From assembly GCF_025210595.1 (NCBI RefSeq), contig NZ_JAOARH010000066.1, positions 1-45,084 of the forward strand: a stretch of DNA of 45,084 nucleotides. Direction: 5' to 3'. Positions 37,071 through 45,084 of the stretch are shown piece by piece. Made by a program: the position numbers and the translations under genes. Position 1 is the stretch's first letter; the number at the start of each line of letters is the position of its first letter. This DNA is from Winogradskyella sp. (GTDB lineage Bacteria; Bacteroidota; Bacteroidia; Flavobacteriales; Flavobacteriaceae). The notes under the pieces are model-generated. The model was not told where the DNA came from. It saw only the letters and a list, made by a program, of their open reading frames with translations, and made no database searches.

Positions 37071-37088
37071 TATATTCCTTGGAATATA
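37071..37088. promoter_or_regulatory. Palindromic operator over the DoxX-operon promoter
   Basis: Perfect 8-bp arms TATATTCC / GGAATATA around TT. The -33 TTG (37079-37081) lies in the centre, so a bound protein would block RNA polymerase. MarR proteins bind such palindromes, and a marR-type gene is third in this operon; autorepression is inferred. Confidence 0.65.
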
Positions 37089-37109
37089 AATTGAATTTCT
37101 ATATATTTG
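37079..37109 (+). promoter_or_regulatory. Promoter of the DoxX / FMN reductase / MarR / pirin operon
   Basis: TTG (37079-37081), a 20-bp spacer and a perfect TATATTTG box (37102-37109). Transcription should start near 37116, giving a leader of about 20 nt. Confidence 0.8.
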
Positions 37110-37134
37110 TACCATAATTTAAAAACAAATTAAA

Positions 37135-37488
37135 ATGAAACGAGACAAAATTATATTTTACGTTGCTACAGGTTTATTGAGTTTATTAATGTTGTTTTCA
37201 GCAGGAATGTATTTTTTTAACCATGAAGAAGTTGTTGGTATGTTCAATAAATTCGGTTATCCATCTTATATCATTTACCCTTATGGTATTGCTAAATTAT
37301 TAGGTGTATTTGCTTTATGGAACTCTAATTTTAAAGTATTAAAAGAATGGGCTTATGCTGGATTTTTCTTCGCTTTTATATTAGCATTTTTCGCACATTA
37401 CATGATTGGAGATGGAGAACAAACAGGTGCAGTTGTAGCTCTAATATTATTGATAGTGTCTTATATTTTTAACAAACGAATAAATTAA
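37135..37488 (+). CDS. DoxX-like family membrane protein
   Basis: A 117-residue protein with four predicted membrane segments (about 8-28, 45-62, 70-90 and 96-113), of the DoxX_2 type. Family members are linked to redox and stress functions, but the reaction is unknown. First gene of an operon with a flavin reductase (6 bp later), a MarR regulator and a pirin, a set that points to a response to oxidants or electrophiles. Confidence 0.88.
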   Translation: MKRDKIIFYVATGLLSLLMLFSAGMYFFNHEEVVGMFNKFGYPSYIIYPYGIAKLLGVFALWNSNFKVLKEWAYAGFFFAFILAFFAHYMIGDGEQTGAVVALILLIVSYIFNKRIN

Positions 37489-37494
37489 TAAATA

Positions 37495-38031
37495 ATGAAT
37501 AAAGTAATAGCTTTTGGCGGAAGTAATAGTAAGAATTCTATAAACAAACAACTCGCTGTTTATGCAGCAAATCAATTAACAAATACTGAGGTAGAAGTTT
37601 TAGATTTAAACGATTTTGAGTTACCAATGTATGGCATTGATTATGAAATGGAATATGGTATTCCAGAGAATGCACAATTGTTTTTAGATAAAATAAAATC
37701 ATCAAATGGTATTGTATTATCATTAGCAGAACATAATGGAGCTTATGCTTCTGCTTTTAAGAATTTATTTGATTGGATGTCTAGAATTGATGGTAAATTA
37801 TGGAGTGATATTCCAATGCTTTTAATGGCAACTTCGCCAGGTGCAAGAGGTGGTGCAACGGTTTTAGAAGTAGCAAAGGGACGTTTCCCTTACATGGGAG
37901 GAAATATTGTAGCGGAATTCTCTTTGCCATCATTTTCAGAGAATTTTTCTGATGAAGGACTCAAAAACACAGACTTGCAAACCAAGTTGTCTAATCAAAT
38001 AAAGACCTTTACGGCAGCAATCAATGGCTAA
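37495..38031 (+). CDS. NADPH-dependent FMN reductase family protein
   Basis: A 178-residue flavodoxin-like protein. The FMN phosphate loop GGSNSKNSINKQLA (8-21), SLAEHNGAYASAFKNLFDW (about 76-94) and ATSPGARGG (about 112-120) are typical of NAD(P)H-dependent FMN or quinone/azo reductases. The 3' end overlaps the marR-type gene by 8 bp. It probably reduces quinones or similar compounds under control of that regulator. Confidence 0.92.
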   Translation: MNKVIAFGGSNSKNSINKQLAVYAANQLTNTEVEVLDLNDFELPMYGIDYEMEYGIPENAQLFLDKIKSSNGIVLSLAEHNGAYASAFKNLFDWMSRIDGKLWSDIPMLLMATSPGARGGATVLEVAKGRFPYMGGNIVAEFSLPSFSENFSDEGLKNTDLQTKLSNQIKTFTAAING

Positions 38032-38470
38032 TTTTTCAGAAGAAATTAATTCTAAATTCCCTAACGATAAGGTTAAAGCGTTTTTAAATATTATTTATAC
38101 CGCAAATTGGATAAATAGTAAGCAAAATGCCTTTTTTAAACCTTTTGGTTTGTCGCCACAGCAATACAATATTTTGCGCATTTTGCGTGGTGCAAAATTA
38201 CCTTTAAAGGTGCAGACGATTAAAGAACGCATGATAGAGCGCTCACCAAATGTTACGCGTTTAATGGATAAATTAATAGATAAACAATTGATTGAGCGTA
38301 TTGCTTGCCCTAATGATAGGCGTGTGGTTCATATTTCTATAACAGATCAAGGTTTAGAACTTTTAAAAACGATAGATACGCATGATGATCAACATGATTT
38401 TTTAAATAACTTAACAGAAACCGAAGGAACGCAACTTAGCAATTTACTAGATAAAATTAGAAGCGTTTAG
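38024..38470 (+). CDS. MarR family transcriptional regulator
   Basis: A 148-residue winged-helix regulator. The recognition region is KVQTIKERMIERSPNVTRLM (about 65-84), followed by the wing CPNDRRVVHISITDQG (about 98-113). A dimerisation helix lies at the N-terminus. Such proteins usually repress their own operon and release DNA on binding a small molecule or on oxidation. The palindrome at 37071-37088 over the operon promoter is the likely site. Confidence 0.93.
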   Translation: MANFSEEINSKFPNDKVKAFLNIIYTANWINSKQNAFFKPFGLSPQQYNILRILRGAKLPLKVQTIKERMIERSPNVTRLMDKLIDKQLIERIACPNDRRVVHISITDQGLELLKTIDTHDDQHDFLNNLTETEGTQLSNLLDKIRSV

Positions 38471-38511
38471 TTGCATTTTAGTAAATGGTTTCTGAAAATA
38501 AAAACATAAAA

Positions 38512-39384
38512 ATGAAACTAAATACTATTAAACGTGCTGGCAAAAGCCATTTTGTAAATATGGGACCAGTGCGCTTACGTCAACCTTTTCCAACGCAGCA
38601 TATTCAAATGGTAGATCCATTTGTGCTACTGCATCATTATGGGCCATATGAGATTTCAGAAACTAATAATCCTTTCGATTTAGGACCACATCCACATAGA
38701 GGATTTGAGCCTGTAACGTTTTTAGTGCAAGGAGAACAATTGCATAGAGATTCTCTAGGAAATGAAAGCATTGTAAAAGCAGGTGATGTACAATGGACAA
38801 CAGCTGGTCGTGGTATCATTCATGCTGAAGGGCCAACAAAAGACTTTGTTGAAAAAGGTGGTACGCTAGAAGGCATTCAATTGTGGTTAAATTTACCTGC
38901 TGATAAAAAAATGATGCAACCCAATTACCAACATGTTGCTAAGGATGAATTTAATACAGTAGTTTCTGAGGATGGAAAAGTTGAAGCGACTATTATAGCT
39001 GGCGAACTTCATAATAGCTTCGGAAAGATTTTAACGCAAACTAGAGTTAATGCCTTTATGATTGATGCTAAAGTTGGAGGTGAATTTAAAATACCATATA
39101 GTAATACACATCAAAGTTTATTGTATTTGCTTAACGGAAAGGTAATTGTTAACACTGTTGAAGCTTTAGAAATCAACAAAAACCAGTTTATGGAGTTTCA
39201 GCAAGATGGTGAAGGCATACACATTAAAGCCGAAGCAAATAGTAAACTACTCTTTTTATCTGGTGAAGCTATAAACGAGCCTGTAGCAACCTATGGACCT
39301 TATGTAATGAACTCACAAACAGAATTGTTAGAAGCTATGCGAGATTACCAAATGGGTAAAATGGGATTTTTGCCAGTTAGTTAA
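38512..39384 (+). CDS. Pirin family protein
   Basis: A 290-residue bicupin. The N-terminal cupin holds the pirin motif GPHPHRGFEPVTFLVQGE and, after about 40 residues, GRGIIHAEGP, which supply the metal-binding histidines and glutamate. Some bacterial pirins have quercetinase activity; others regulate metabolism. The ATG at 38512 (MKLNTIKRAGKSHF) fits the family start; an upstream in-frame ATG at 38485 adds nine residues. It lies about 40 bp after marR and is the last gene of the operon, with a terminator behind it. Confidence 0.94.
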   Translation: MKLNTIKRAGKSHFVNMGPVRLRQPFPTQHIQMVDPFVLLHHYGPYEISETNNPFDLGPHPHRGFEPVTFLVQGEQLHRDSLGNESIVKAGDVQWTTAGRGIIHAEGPTKDFVEKGGTLEGIQLWLNLPADKKMMQPNYQHVAKDEFNTVVSEDGKVEATIIAGELHNSFGKILTQTRVNAFMIDAKVGGEFKIPYSNTHQSLLYLLNGKVIVNTVEALEINKNQFMEFQQDGEGIHIKAEANSKLLFLSGEAINEPVATYGPYVMNSQTELLEAMRDYQMGKMGFLPVS

Positions 39385-39390
39385 TATTTA

Positions 39391-39427
39391 AGAGAAGCAT
39401 TTTATTTTTTAAGATGCTTCTCTTTGT
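39391..39427 (+). terminator. Terminator after the pirin gene
   Basis: Arms 39391-39400 and 39414-39423 (AGAGAAGCAT/ATGCTTCTCT) with a 13-nt loop and a short T-rich tail. Confidence 0.75.
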
Positions 39428-39566
39428 TTAATTCCATTTTTCAATCTTAATTGCAAGATTAAGCTATCAAATTTTTGTGATTTATCTTAAGCTAATATGG
39501 TTTTAAGAAATTCTTTATTTTCACGATATTTGTACAAACTAACTATCTAAAATTAATAATAAGAAA

Positions 39567-39749
39567 ATGGCGATGAATAAAAATACGGTATTGGCATGGG
39601 CTACTACAATTATGATTCTTGTAGGACTAGGACTAATAGCACTTGGTGCTTTTAGGTATGATGATGTTGCAGGCTGGGGATTTGCAGCCGTTGGTGTAGG
39701 CTTTTTTGCAAATGCTTGGGTATTTAATGCTTTAAAGGGAAGAGTATAA
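39567..39749 (+). CDS. CAL67264-type small membrane protein
   Basis: A 60-residue protein with two hydrophobic segments (about 8-27 and 35-54) in the pattern GAFRYDDVAGWGFAAVGVGF and NAWVFNALKGRV. I recognise it as the flavobacterial CAL67264 family, named after a gene locus; its function is unknown. It sits 35 bp upstream of ettA on the same strand, an arrangement I believe is conserved in related genomes. The region before it has only a near-consensus -7 box (GATATTTG). Confidence 0.85.
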   Translation: MAMNKNTVLAWATTIMILVGLGLIALGAFRYDDVAGWGFAAVGVGFFANAWVFNALKGRV

Positions 39750-39784
39750 TTCTTCTCTCTAACAATCAAAAATTTTAACAAAAC

Positions 39785-41476
39785 ATGAGTGACGATAAAC
39801 AAATAATTTTCTCAATGTCTGGTATAACCAAGACATTTCAATCTGCAAATACACCAGTATTAAAAAATATTTACCTAAGTTTTTTCTATGGTGCTAAAAT
39901 TGGAATTCTAGGACTTAATGGTTCTGGTAAATCAACATTGTTAAAAATTATAGCAGGTGTTGATAAGAATTATCAGGGAGATGTGGTGTTTAAGCCAGGT
40001 TATACTGTTGGTTATTTAGAGCAAGAGCCGCAATTAGATGAAGAAAAAACAGTTTTAGAAGTTGTAAAGGAAGGAGCCGCAGAAACGGTTGCTATTCTTG
40101 ATGAATACAACAAAATAAACGATATGTTTGGTCTAGAAGAGGTGTATAGTGATCCTGATAAAATGGAAAAGCTAATGAATCGTCAAGCAGAATTACAAGA
40201 TCAAATAGATGCGTCTAATGCTTGGGAATTAGATACCAAGTTAGAAATTGCTATGGATGCCTTGCGTACGCCAGATGGTGACAAAAAGATTGGCGTACTT
40301 TCTGGAGGTGAGCGTCGTCGTGTAGCTTTATGTCGTTTATTATTACAAGAACCAGATGTACTATTATTAGATGAGCCAACCAACCATTTAGATGCAGAAT
40401 CTGTACATTGGTTAGAGCATCATTTAGCTCAATATAAAGGTACTGTAATTGCAGTAACGCACGATAGATACTTCTTAGATAATGTTGCAGGATGGATTTT
40501 AGAATTAGATAGAGGAGAAGGCATTCCTTGGAAAGGAAACTACTCGTCTTGGTTAGATCAAAAATCTAAACGTTTAGCACAAGAAAGTAAATCAGCTTCA
40601 AAACGTCAAAAAACTTTAGAACGAGAGCTAGAGTGGGTACGTCAAGGTGCAAAAGGTCGTCAAACAAAGCAAAAAGCACGTTTGAAGAACTATGATAAAT
40701 TAATGAGTCAAGACCAAAAACAATTAGATGAGAAGCTAGAAATCTATATTCCAAATGGGCCACGATTAGGTACAAATGTTATTGAAGCCAAAGGTGTTGC
40801 AAAAGGATATGATGATAAATTATTGTATGATGATTTAAACTTCAATTTGCCACAAGCAGGAATTGTAGGTGTTATTGGACCAAATGGTGCTGGTAAAACC
40901 ACAATTTTTAGAATGATAATGGGAGAAGAAACACCAGACAAAGGTGAGTTTAAAGTTGGTGAAACAGCTAAGATAGCATACGTAGATCAAAAGCATGCTA
41001 ATATAGATCCTGAAAAAACCATTTGGCAAAACTTTAGTGATGAGCAAGAGCTAGTAATGATGGGTGGAAAACAAGTAAACTCCAGAGCTTATTTAAGTCG
41101 CTTCAATTTCTCTGGTAGCGAACAAAACAAAAAAGTGAACCTATTATCTGGTGGTGAGCGTAATCGTTTGCATTTAGCAATGACGCTAAAAGAAGAAGGT
41201 AACGTATTGTTATTGGATGAGCCAACCAATGATTTGGACGTAAATACACTACGAGCATTGGAAGAAGGTTTAGAGAACTTTGCAGGTTGTGCAGTTGTAA
41301 TCAGCCACGATAGATGGTTCTTAGATCGTATATGTACACATATTTTGGCATTTGAAGGCGACTCACAAGTTTATTTCTTTGAAGGTGGATTTAGTGATTA
41401 TGAAGAAAATAAAAAGAAACGTTTGGGTGGTGATTTAATGCCAAAACGTATAAAATATAAAAAGTTAGTAAGGTAA
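39785..41476 (+). CDS. ettA: Energy-dependent translational throttle protein (ABC-F)
   Basis: A 563-residue soluble ABC-F protein with two ATPase cassettes. The first has Walker A GLNGSGKS (43-50), signature LSGGERRRVALC and Walker B VLLLDEPTNHLD; the second has GPNGAGKT, LLSGGERNRLHLA and VLLLDEPTNDLD. Between them lies the basic linker with RQTKQKARLKNYDKL that contacts the ribosomal P-site tRNA. EttA gates the first elongation step according to the ATP/ADP ratio. Standard length; no oddities. Confidence 0.97.
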   Translation: MSDDKQIIFSMSGITKTFQSANTPVLKNIYLSFFYGAKIGILGLNGSGKSTLLKIIAGVDKNYQGDVVFKPGYTVGYLEQEPQLDEEKTVLEVVKEGAAETVAILDEYNKINDMFGLEEVYSDPDKMEKLMNRQAELQDQIDASNAWELDTKLEIAMDALRTPDGDKKIGVLSGGERRRVALCRLLLQEPDVLLLDEPTNHLDAESVHWLEHHLAQYKGTVIAVTHDRYFLDNVAGWILELDRGEGIPWKGNYSSWLDQKSKRLAQESKSASKRQKTLERELEWVRQGAKGRQTKQKARLKNYDKLMSQDQKQLDEKLEIYIPNGPRLGTNVIEAKGVAKGYDDKLLYDDLNFNLPQAGIVGVIGPNGAGKTTIFRMIMGEETPDKGEFKVGETAKIAYVDQKHANIDPEKTIWQNFSDEQELVMMGGKQVNSRAYLSRFNFSGSEQNKKVNLLSGGERNRLHLAMTLKEEGNVLLLDEPTNDLDVNTLRALEEGLENFAGCAVVISHDRWFLDRICTHILAFEGDSQVYFFEGGFSDYEENKKKRLGGDLMPKRIKYKKLVR

Positions 41477-41497
41477 TTTTAATGAACTTGTTATATG

Positions 41498-41525
41498 AAA
41501 AAAGCCAGCATTAGCTGGCTTTTTT
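41498..41525. terminator. Terminator between ettA and a convergent small gene
   Basis: Stem AGCCAGC/GCTGGCT (41503-41509 and 41514-41520) with a 4-nt loop and A and T runs on the two sides. Confidence 0.9.
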
Positions 41526-41724
41526 ATTGGTATAAATGATTGTTGTTAATTTTATAGTTGTTTTTGCTAACGTCTAGTTCTTCTAATGCTTTATAATTAG
41601 AATTAAAGTTTTCCAATTCTTTTTTGTGAGCAGCATCGTGTTGATGTGCATATAAATCAGATTTTGAAAAAATGACGAAAACAGCAAATAATATCAAAAA
41701 AATAAATAGAAAAATATATTCCAT
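41524..41724 (-). CDS. Small membrane protein (66 residues)
   Basis: An N-terminal hydrophobic helix (about 3-20, rich in F, I and L) followed by a polar histidine- and asparagine-rich tail. It lies 6 bp after another small membrane protein gene on the same strand and ends at the shared terminator. I do not recognise it. Coding status is supported by position and start codon, not by a family. Confidence 0.6.
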   Translation of the reverse strand: MEYIFLFIFLILFAVFVIFSKSDLYAHQHDAAHKKELENFNSNYKALEELDVSKNNYKINNNHLYQ

Positions 41725-41730
41725 TATTCT

Positions 41731-41952
41731 TTAATTTTCACCATATAGATGACCTGTATATTCTTGGTCATTTTCTTCAAACTCCTTAAATGCATTAGTA
41801 TTCATTAATTTCTTATTCTCAGCTTTTAACTTATACATTTTTATAATAGCGATTATAATGAAAATAATAAAAATAGATGCAACGGCTATAAGTATCATAG
41901 TTAATTGAGTGGTAGTTACTATTAAAGCCTTGGAAAGCAATCTGTTAAGCAT
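41731..41952 (-). CDS. Small membrane protein (73 residues)
   Basis: One strong membrane helix (about 18-39, IVTTTQLTMILIAVASIFII onward) followed by a charged tail (KLKAENKKLMNTNAFKEFEE). The layout resembles small single-span proteins near respiratory complexes, but no such gene is nearby, so I give no function. Likely cotranscribed with the 66-residue gene downstream. Confidence 0.65.
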   Translation of the reverse strand: MLNRLLSKALIVTTTQLTMILIAVASIFIIFIIIAIIKMYKLKAENKKLMNTNAFKEFEENDQEYTGHLYGEN

Positions 41953-42508
41953 GGTTAATATAATTAGATTTGGGTTCTATGATGCTAATATAGAAAAAAA
42001 AATGAAGTTAAAAGCTTAATTTTAAATAAATTACAATTTTGTTTTAAATGAATATTCCGTTTAAATGATTAATATGTTCGGTAAAACGCAGTATTTTAGG
42101 GTGAAAGACAAGGTTTGTTAATTTATAAGTTGCATAAAAATTTAACATATAAACATTGTTAATTCATTATTATATTAATTTTTAGTTTTTGTTAAGTTAT
42201 CTTAAATGTAAATATGAGATTATAACTAGATTAATTACACTAAATGTTAATAGTGGAAGTAACTTTTAAGAAAGTTAGAAATATATAACAGCAGGCTAAG
42301 TAATGAAGTTTAGTAATCCAAAGCAATTATAAAGGATCTACTGCCAAACAATTAGCAATTTTATAACTTGTTTATAAGTGCAATACTATATTGTAACATT
42401 TTTGATGCAAATCATACCTATAATTTACAGACAAAGTTTTTAAAGTCTTAAAAAAATACCGAAATTGCTTATCCGAAAAAATTGTTCAACTAAATAACAC
42501 TATACAAT
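41953..42508. other. 556-bp non-coding region between divergent genes
   Basis: Very AT-rich and without a credible gene. It must contain promoters for the divergent 41952 and 42509 genes. The part 42280-42360 has more G and C than its surroundings and could belong to a long leader or a small RNA, with a weak pairing GCAG (42291-42294) to CTGC (42341-42344). I see no known riboswitch pattern and no perfect TTG-N20-TAnnTTTG promoter. Confidence 0.5.
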
Positions 42509-43846
42509 ATGTCTGATGATTTTGATTTATTAGAAACCAACTCACAAGAAAAAGCAGAAAAAGTTGATGTAAACTGGGGAAAAGCCATAGACCAAATGAA
42601 GTCTAAATTGGCTCAAGAAGATGATCCAGAAAGTCGTCAAAAGATATTAAATGCTACTTTAGATAATGTTGTGGATATGGCAGAGAAGGACAGAACAACA
42701 TTGTTAGATGCTATTAAAGATTTAACAGACTATCAAGATGAAGTGGGTATTATGTTTGAAGGGTTCTCTGCGCTTAATGCAGCTGAGCAAAAAATAATTG
42801 ATGATGCCGTTAAACGATTAGAGCGTGCTAAAGTAGAATTAGAGGATGCAAACGCAAAACCAGACACTTGGTGGAATAATCTTTGGGGAAGAAAATCTAA
42901 AATTAAAAAAGCAGAAGACGAATTAAAAGCTGCACAAAAACAACGCGATGGTGCAGATAATAGAGCAAAAGCTATGTTTCAAGAAAGAATTGAAACTGCT
43001 GATGTGCAAACTTTGTTAAATGAATTGTCTTTTAAAAGTCAGGCCGCAATTAAGCGTTTAAAAGACAGAGAACTAGAAATCAAAGAAGTTGAAGAGAGTC
43101 TTAAAACAGCAATAGTAGAGGCAAGTAATAATCATACTAAAGCACTACAGAAAAAAGAAGAAGTTGAAGCTAGGCTCGAAGAACAGTATGCTTTATTAAA
43201 ACAAGCTAGACAAGCCTTAGAAGAAGTTGCTGATAAGCAATCGCCAGAATATTCTGAAGCACTAGAAAAAGTGACACAACTAGAGCAGAAAGTAGAAGAA
43301 CTAGAAGGACTTAAAAATGCCTATACCACATTAGCAGCCTCTAAAGATAGTTTTGTACACAAGCATAACTTAACGATTAAAGTTTTAACGTCTTTACGCA
43401 GTAATTTACAAACGCATCGTGCCAAGTTAAAATCAGATACAGACGAACGTCTAAAATACTATGATGGTTATGTGGTAGCACTAAAAGCTCGTACAGATCA
43501 AGAGTTTGCAGCAATATTAGAACACTTAGGTGTTAAAACAGATGAACATATTGGCGAAACATTAGCAGCTATGCATACAGCTAGTGCTAAGGCACGTCAA
43601 GAAATGATGGATAATATACCAGTTCACGAAAAAGTGATGCAAGGTATTTACGGAAGCTATGCAGAAGCTTTAAAAGATATTAGATCTAAAGATGCCGAAA
43701 TTCAGAAAAACTTTGCAGATCGTTATGGTATAGATATGAAAGAAATTTTTGACGAATATTATAACGCAGATCCTAATGTGCCTTCTGATGGTGAACCAGC
43801 TAGTGAGCCTAAACCAGAAGCTAATGAAGATGATTTGTTAGGATAG
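42509..43846 (+). CDS. Coiled-coil protein of unknown function
   Basis: A 445-residue acidic, soluble protein dominated by helix and coiled coil (about 60-330), with alanine, glutamate and lysine heptads and a tryptophan-rich turn TWWNNLWGRKSK (119-130). It ends in a proline- and glutamate-rich disordered tail (PSDGEPASEPKPEANEDD). It has neither signal peptide nor membrane helix. Databases may call such proteins microtubule-binding on coiled-coil grounds only, which I do not accept as function. It starts a run of three plus-strand genes spaced 3 and 18 bp, so a joint role with the next two is likely. Confidence 0.85.
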   Translation: MSDDFDLLETNSQEKAEKVDVNWGKAIDQMKSKLAQEDDPESRQKILNATLDNVVDMAEKDRTTLLDAIKDLTDYQDEVGIMFEGFSALNAAEQKIIDDAVKRLERAKVELEDANAKPDTWWNNLWGRKSKIKKAEDELKAAQKQRDGADNRAKAMFQERIETADVQTLLNELSFKSQAAIKRLKDRELEIKEVEESLKTAIVEASNNHTKALQKKEEVEARLEEQYALLKQARQALEEVADKQSPEYSEALEKVTQLEQKVEELEGLKNAYTTLAASKDSFVHKHNLTIKVLTSLRSNLQTHRAKLKSDTDERLKYYDGYVVALKARTDQEFAAILEHLGVKTDEHIGETLAAMHTASAKARQEMMDNIPVHEKVMQGIYGSYAEALKDIRSKDAEIQKNFADRYGIDMKEIFDEYYNADPNVPSDGEPASEPKPEANEDDLLG

Positions 43847-43849
43847 TAA

Positions 43850-44032
43850 ATGAAAAGTACAATATTCTTTGTGTTAGCAATAATAAGCATTACCCTTACT
43901 ATAGTTTTGTTTATTAATAATTCAAATGACCATTCTGAATGTAGTAATATTATTGAAAACACAATTTCAAAAGATGGACTAACCAAGGTTAATACCCAAA
44001 GACATATCTGTAAAGAAAAATTTAATCTTTAA
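43850..44032 (+). CDS. Small membrane-anchored protein (60 residues)
   Basis: A hydrophobic N-terminal helix (about 4-23) serves as a signal anchor or signal peptide; the 35-residue outside part is polar with two cysteines (31 and 54) that could form a disulfide. It starts 3 bp after the coiled-coil gene and ends 18 bp before the next gene. No family recognised. Confidence 0.65.
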   Translation: MKSTIFFVLAIISITLTIVLFINNSNDHSECSNIIENTISKDGLTKVNTQRHICKEKFNL

Positions 44033-44050
44033 AGCAAATAATCAGAATCA

Positions 44051-45084
44051 ATGATTGTAACTCCATTAGATTCCGCAATATTAGATTCTAAAGATCAGTA
44101 TATTTTCTATCATAAAATGATAGACTTTTCACTCAAGGAGCTAATCACTGCTGTACAGCAAAAACAAATACTTAATCAACAAGAAATTTTATTGTTTAAG
44201 CAATATACAGACTTGTTATTATATTCAATAGAAGCTATGCGTGTTAAGTATATGTATGATGATGAGGAGAATATGAAAATAGATCTTACAGATTCTGGTT
44301 TTCCTAATTATTTAGAATTTCGCTATTTATTTAATGATTTAGAACTTAGAGAAGAATTTTTAAGCAGACTTACAGATATAGATGTTTTAAAAGATGAGTT
44401 TTTAGATACGCTAATGCGTAAAAAAGAATCTATTTCTAAGCGCAAATTGTTTCAGGCTTCATCGATAGTATATTACACTTCTGCTAAGAAAGAATACATT
44501 TTTAATCGATTTGTACAGGGCAAAATTATAAATGCTCCCAATGGATCACCAGCAGAGCATTTGGTGAGTTGGAGTTTTTATGATGTAACACATAACAGAC
44601 CATTTATTTGTTACATGTATTTTAATTATGACGGAAGAGATGTACAAGCTTATAAAGACGAAATCTATACAGTTTTAAAAAACACGTCAGATCGTGAAAT
44701 GGATTTAGGTACTATGGCTTATGGTATAGACAAGCGTTTACCTAAAGTATTCCCTAAGTTAATTAAGCGAATAGATTTAGGACCAATTCATAATGTGTTC
44801 GCAAAAGATGAAAATGAAATAACACATGCTATTTTAGATGGAATTACCAGGAAAACAATTCCTTTAGAATCTTTTGTAGTATCATTTAAAATAGATGAAT
44901 TAAAGTCTCAAAGCGAGTTTAAGGAAGGTGGCTTTTTTAATAAGAAAACCTTTCAAAAATGGGCTAGCCCTTTTAGACAACGCTATGTGTTTGCGCCACA
45001 CAGAATTATACAATTGCTATATAATAAAACACCAGAGGTTATGAATAAGTTGGCAATTCCACCTGTTCAGATTTCTGATTTAAA
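44051..45084 (+). CDS. Hypothetical protein, partial (runs past the window end)
   Basis: An open frame from the ATG at 44051 with no stop up to the end of the window, at least 344 residues. The N-terminus reads MIVTPLDSAILDSKDQYIFY; inside are helical stretches and FYDVTHNRPFICYMYFNYDG (about 176-195). It is soluble with no signal peptide. I do not recognise a family. It follows the coiled-coil and small membrane protein genes closely and seems to belong with them. The frame and codon use are those of a real gene, so only the 3' end is missing. Confidence 0.8.
   Translation, partial: MIVTPLDSAILDSKDQYIFYHKMIDFSLKELITAVQQKQILNQQEILLFKQYTDLLLYSIEAMRVKYMYDDEENMKIDLTDSGFPNYLEFRYLFNDLELREEFLSRLTDIDVLKDEFLDTLMRKKESISKRKLFQASSIVYYTSAKKEYIFNRFVQGKIINAPNGSPAEHLVSWSFYDVTHNRPFICYMYFNYDGRDVQAYKDEIYTVLKNTSDREMDLGTMAYGIDKRLPKVFPKLIKRIDLGPIHNVFAKDENEITHAILDGITRKTIPLESFVVSFKIDELKSQSEFKEGGFFNKKTFQKWASPFRQRYVFAPHRIIQLLYNKTPEVMNKLAIPPVQISDL

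Overview
The window looks like a chromosome segment of a marine-type Flavobacteriaceae (Bacteroidota). It is AT-rich. Several promoters have the Bacteroidota form TTG-N20-TAnnTTTG, Shine-Dalgarno sequences are mostly absent, and the housekeeping genes (tsaD, tamB-like, rsmE, pfkA, gapA, ettA, DUF4159 and CAL67264-type genes) are of flavobacterial type. No species is claimed.

Region 1 (about 126-18036) is an integrated genomic island of about 17.9 kb. It is bounded by a perfect 16-bp direct repeat (126-141 and 18021-18036), the right copy of which is the 3' end of a tRNA-Arg gene. A tyrosine recombinase (351-1652) sits just inside the left end. Next come a hypothetical gene, an excisionase-like HTH gene and a gene whose protein carries the three motifs of a family A polymerase palm (2715-4130). 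Conserved AAAGTGACAC-type inverted repeats lie inside both ends. The island supplies its own terminator just behind the rebuilt tRNA; the presumed ancestral terminator is stranded beyond the left end. No relaxase or conjugation gene is visible.

The island's cargo is a minus-strand defence block of seven tightly packed genes (17518 down to 5594): a Gabija-like pair (OLD-family ATPase/TOPRIM nuclease and UvrD-like helicase), a Wadjet/MksBEFG-like set (kleisin, KITE, SMC-like ATPase, TOPRIM nuclease) and a PIN-like nuclease fused to a cysteine-rich multi-zinc-ribbon tail. Largest gap 35 bp, so one transcript is possible. A 150-bp imperfect hairpin and a secreted protein gene lie downstream.

Region 2 (18022-18354) is a tRNA-Ser(GCT)-Pro(TGG)-Arg(TCT) operon on the minus strand with a clear promoter.

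Region 3 (18427-45084) is core chromosome: two hypothetical plus-strand genes; a minus-strand set of RNA-modification and envelope genes (THUMP-like methyltransferase, AI-2E family permease, SpoU methyltransferase, DUF4159 protein, small proteins, RsmE, parvulin, TsaD); a very large TamB-like gene; a sugar-metabolism group (pfkA, gapA, GlcNAc kinase-like, mgsA); an acyl-CoA carboxylase beta subunit; a DoxX / FMN-reductase / MarR / pirin operon with a palindrome over its promoter; ettA; two small membrane proteins; and a coiled-coil gene followed by two uncharacterised genes, the last running off the window.

Most unusual points: the polymerase-like gene of the island, the PIN/zinc-ribbon gene attached to Wadjet, the Gabija-Wadjet gene train, and the matched repeats at both island ends.
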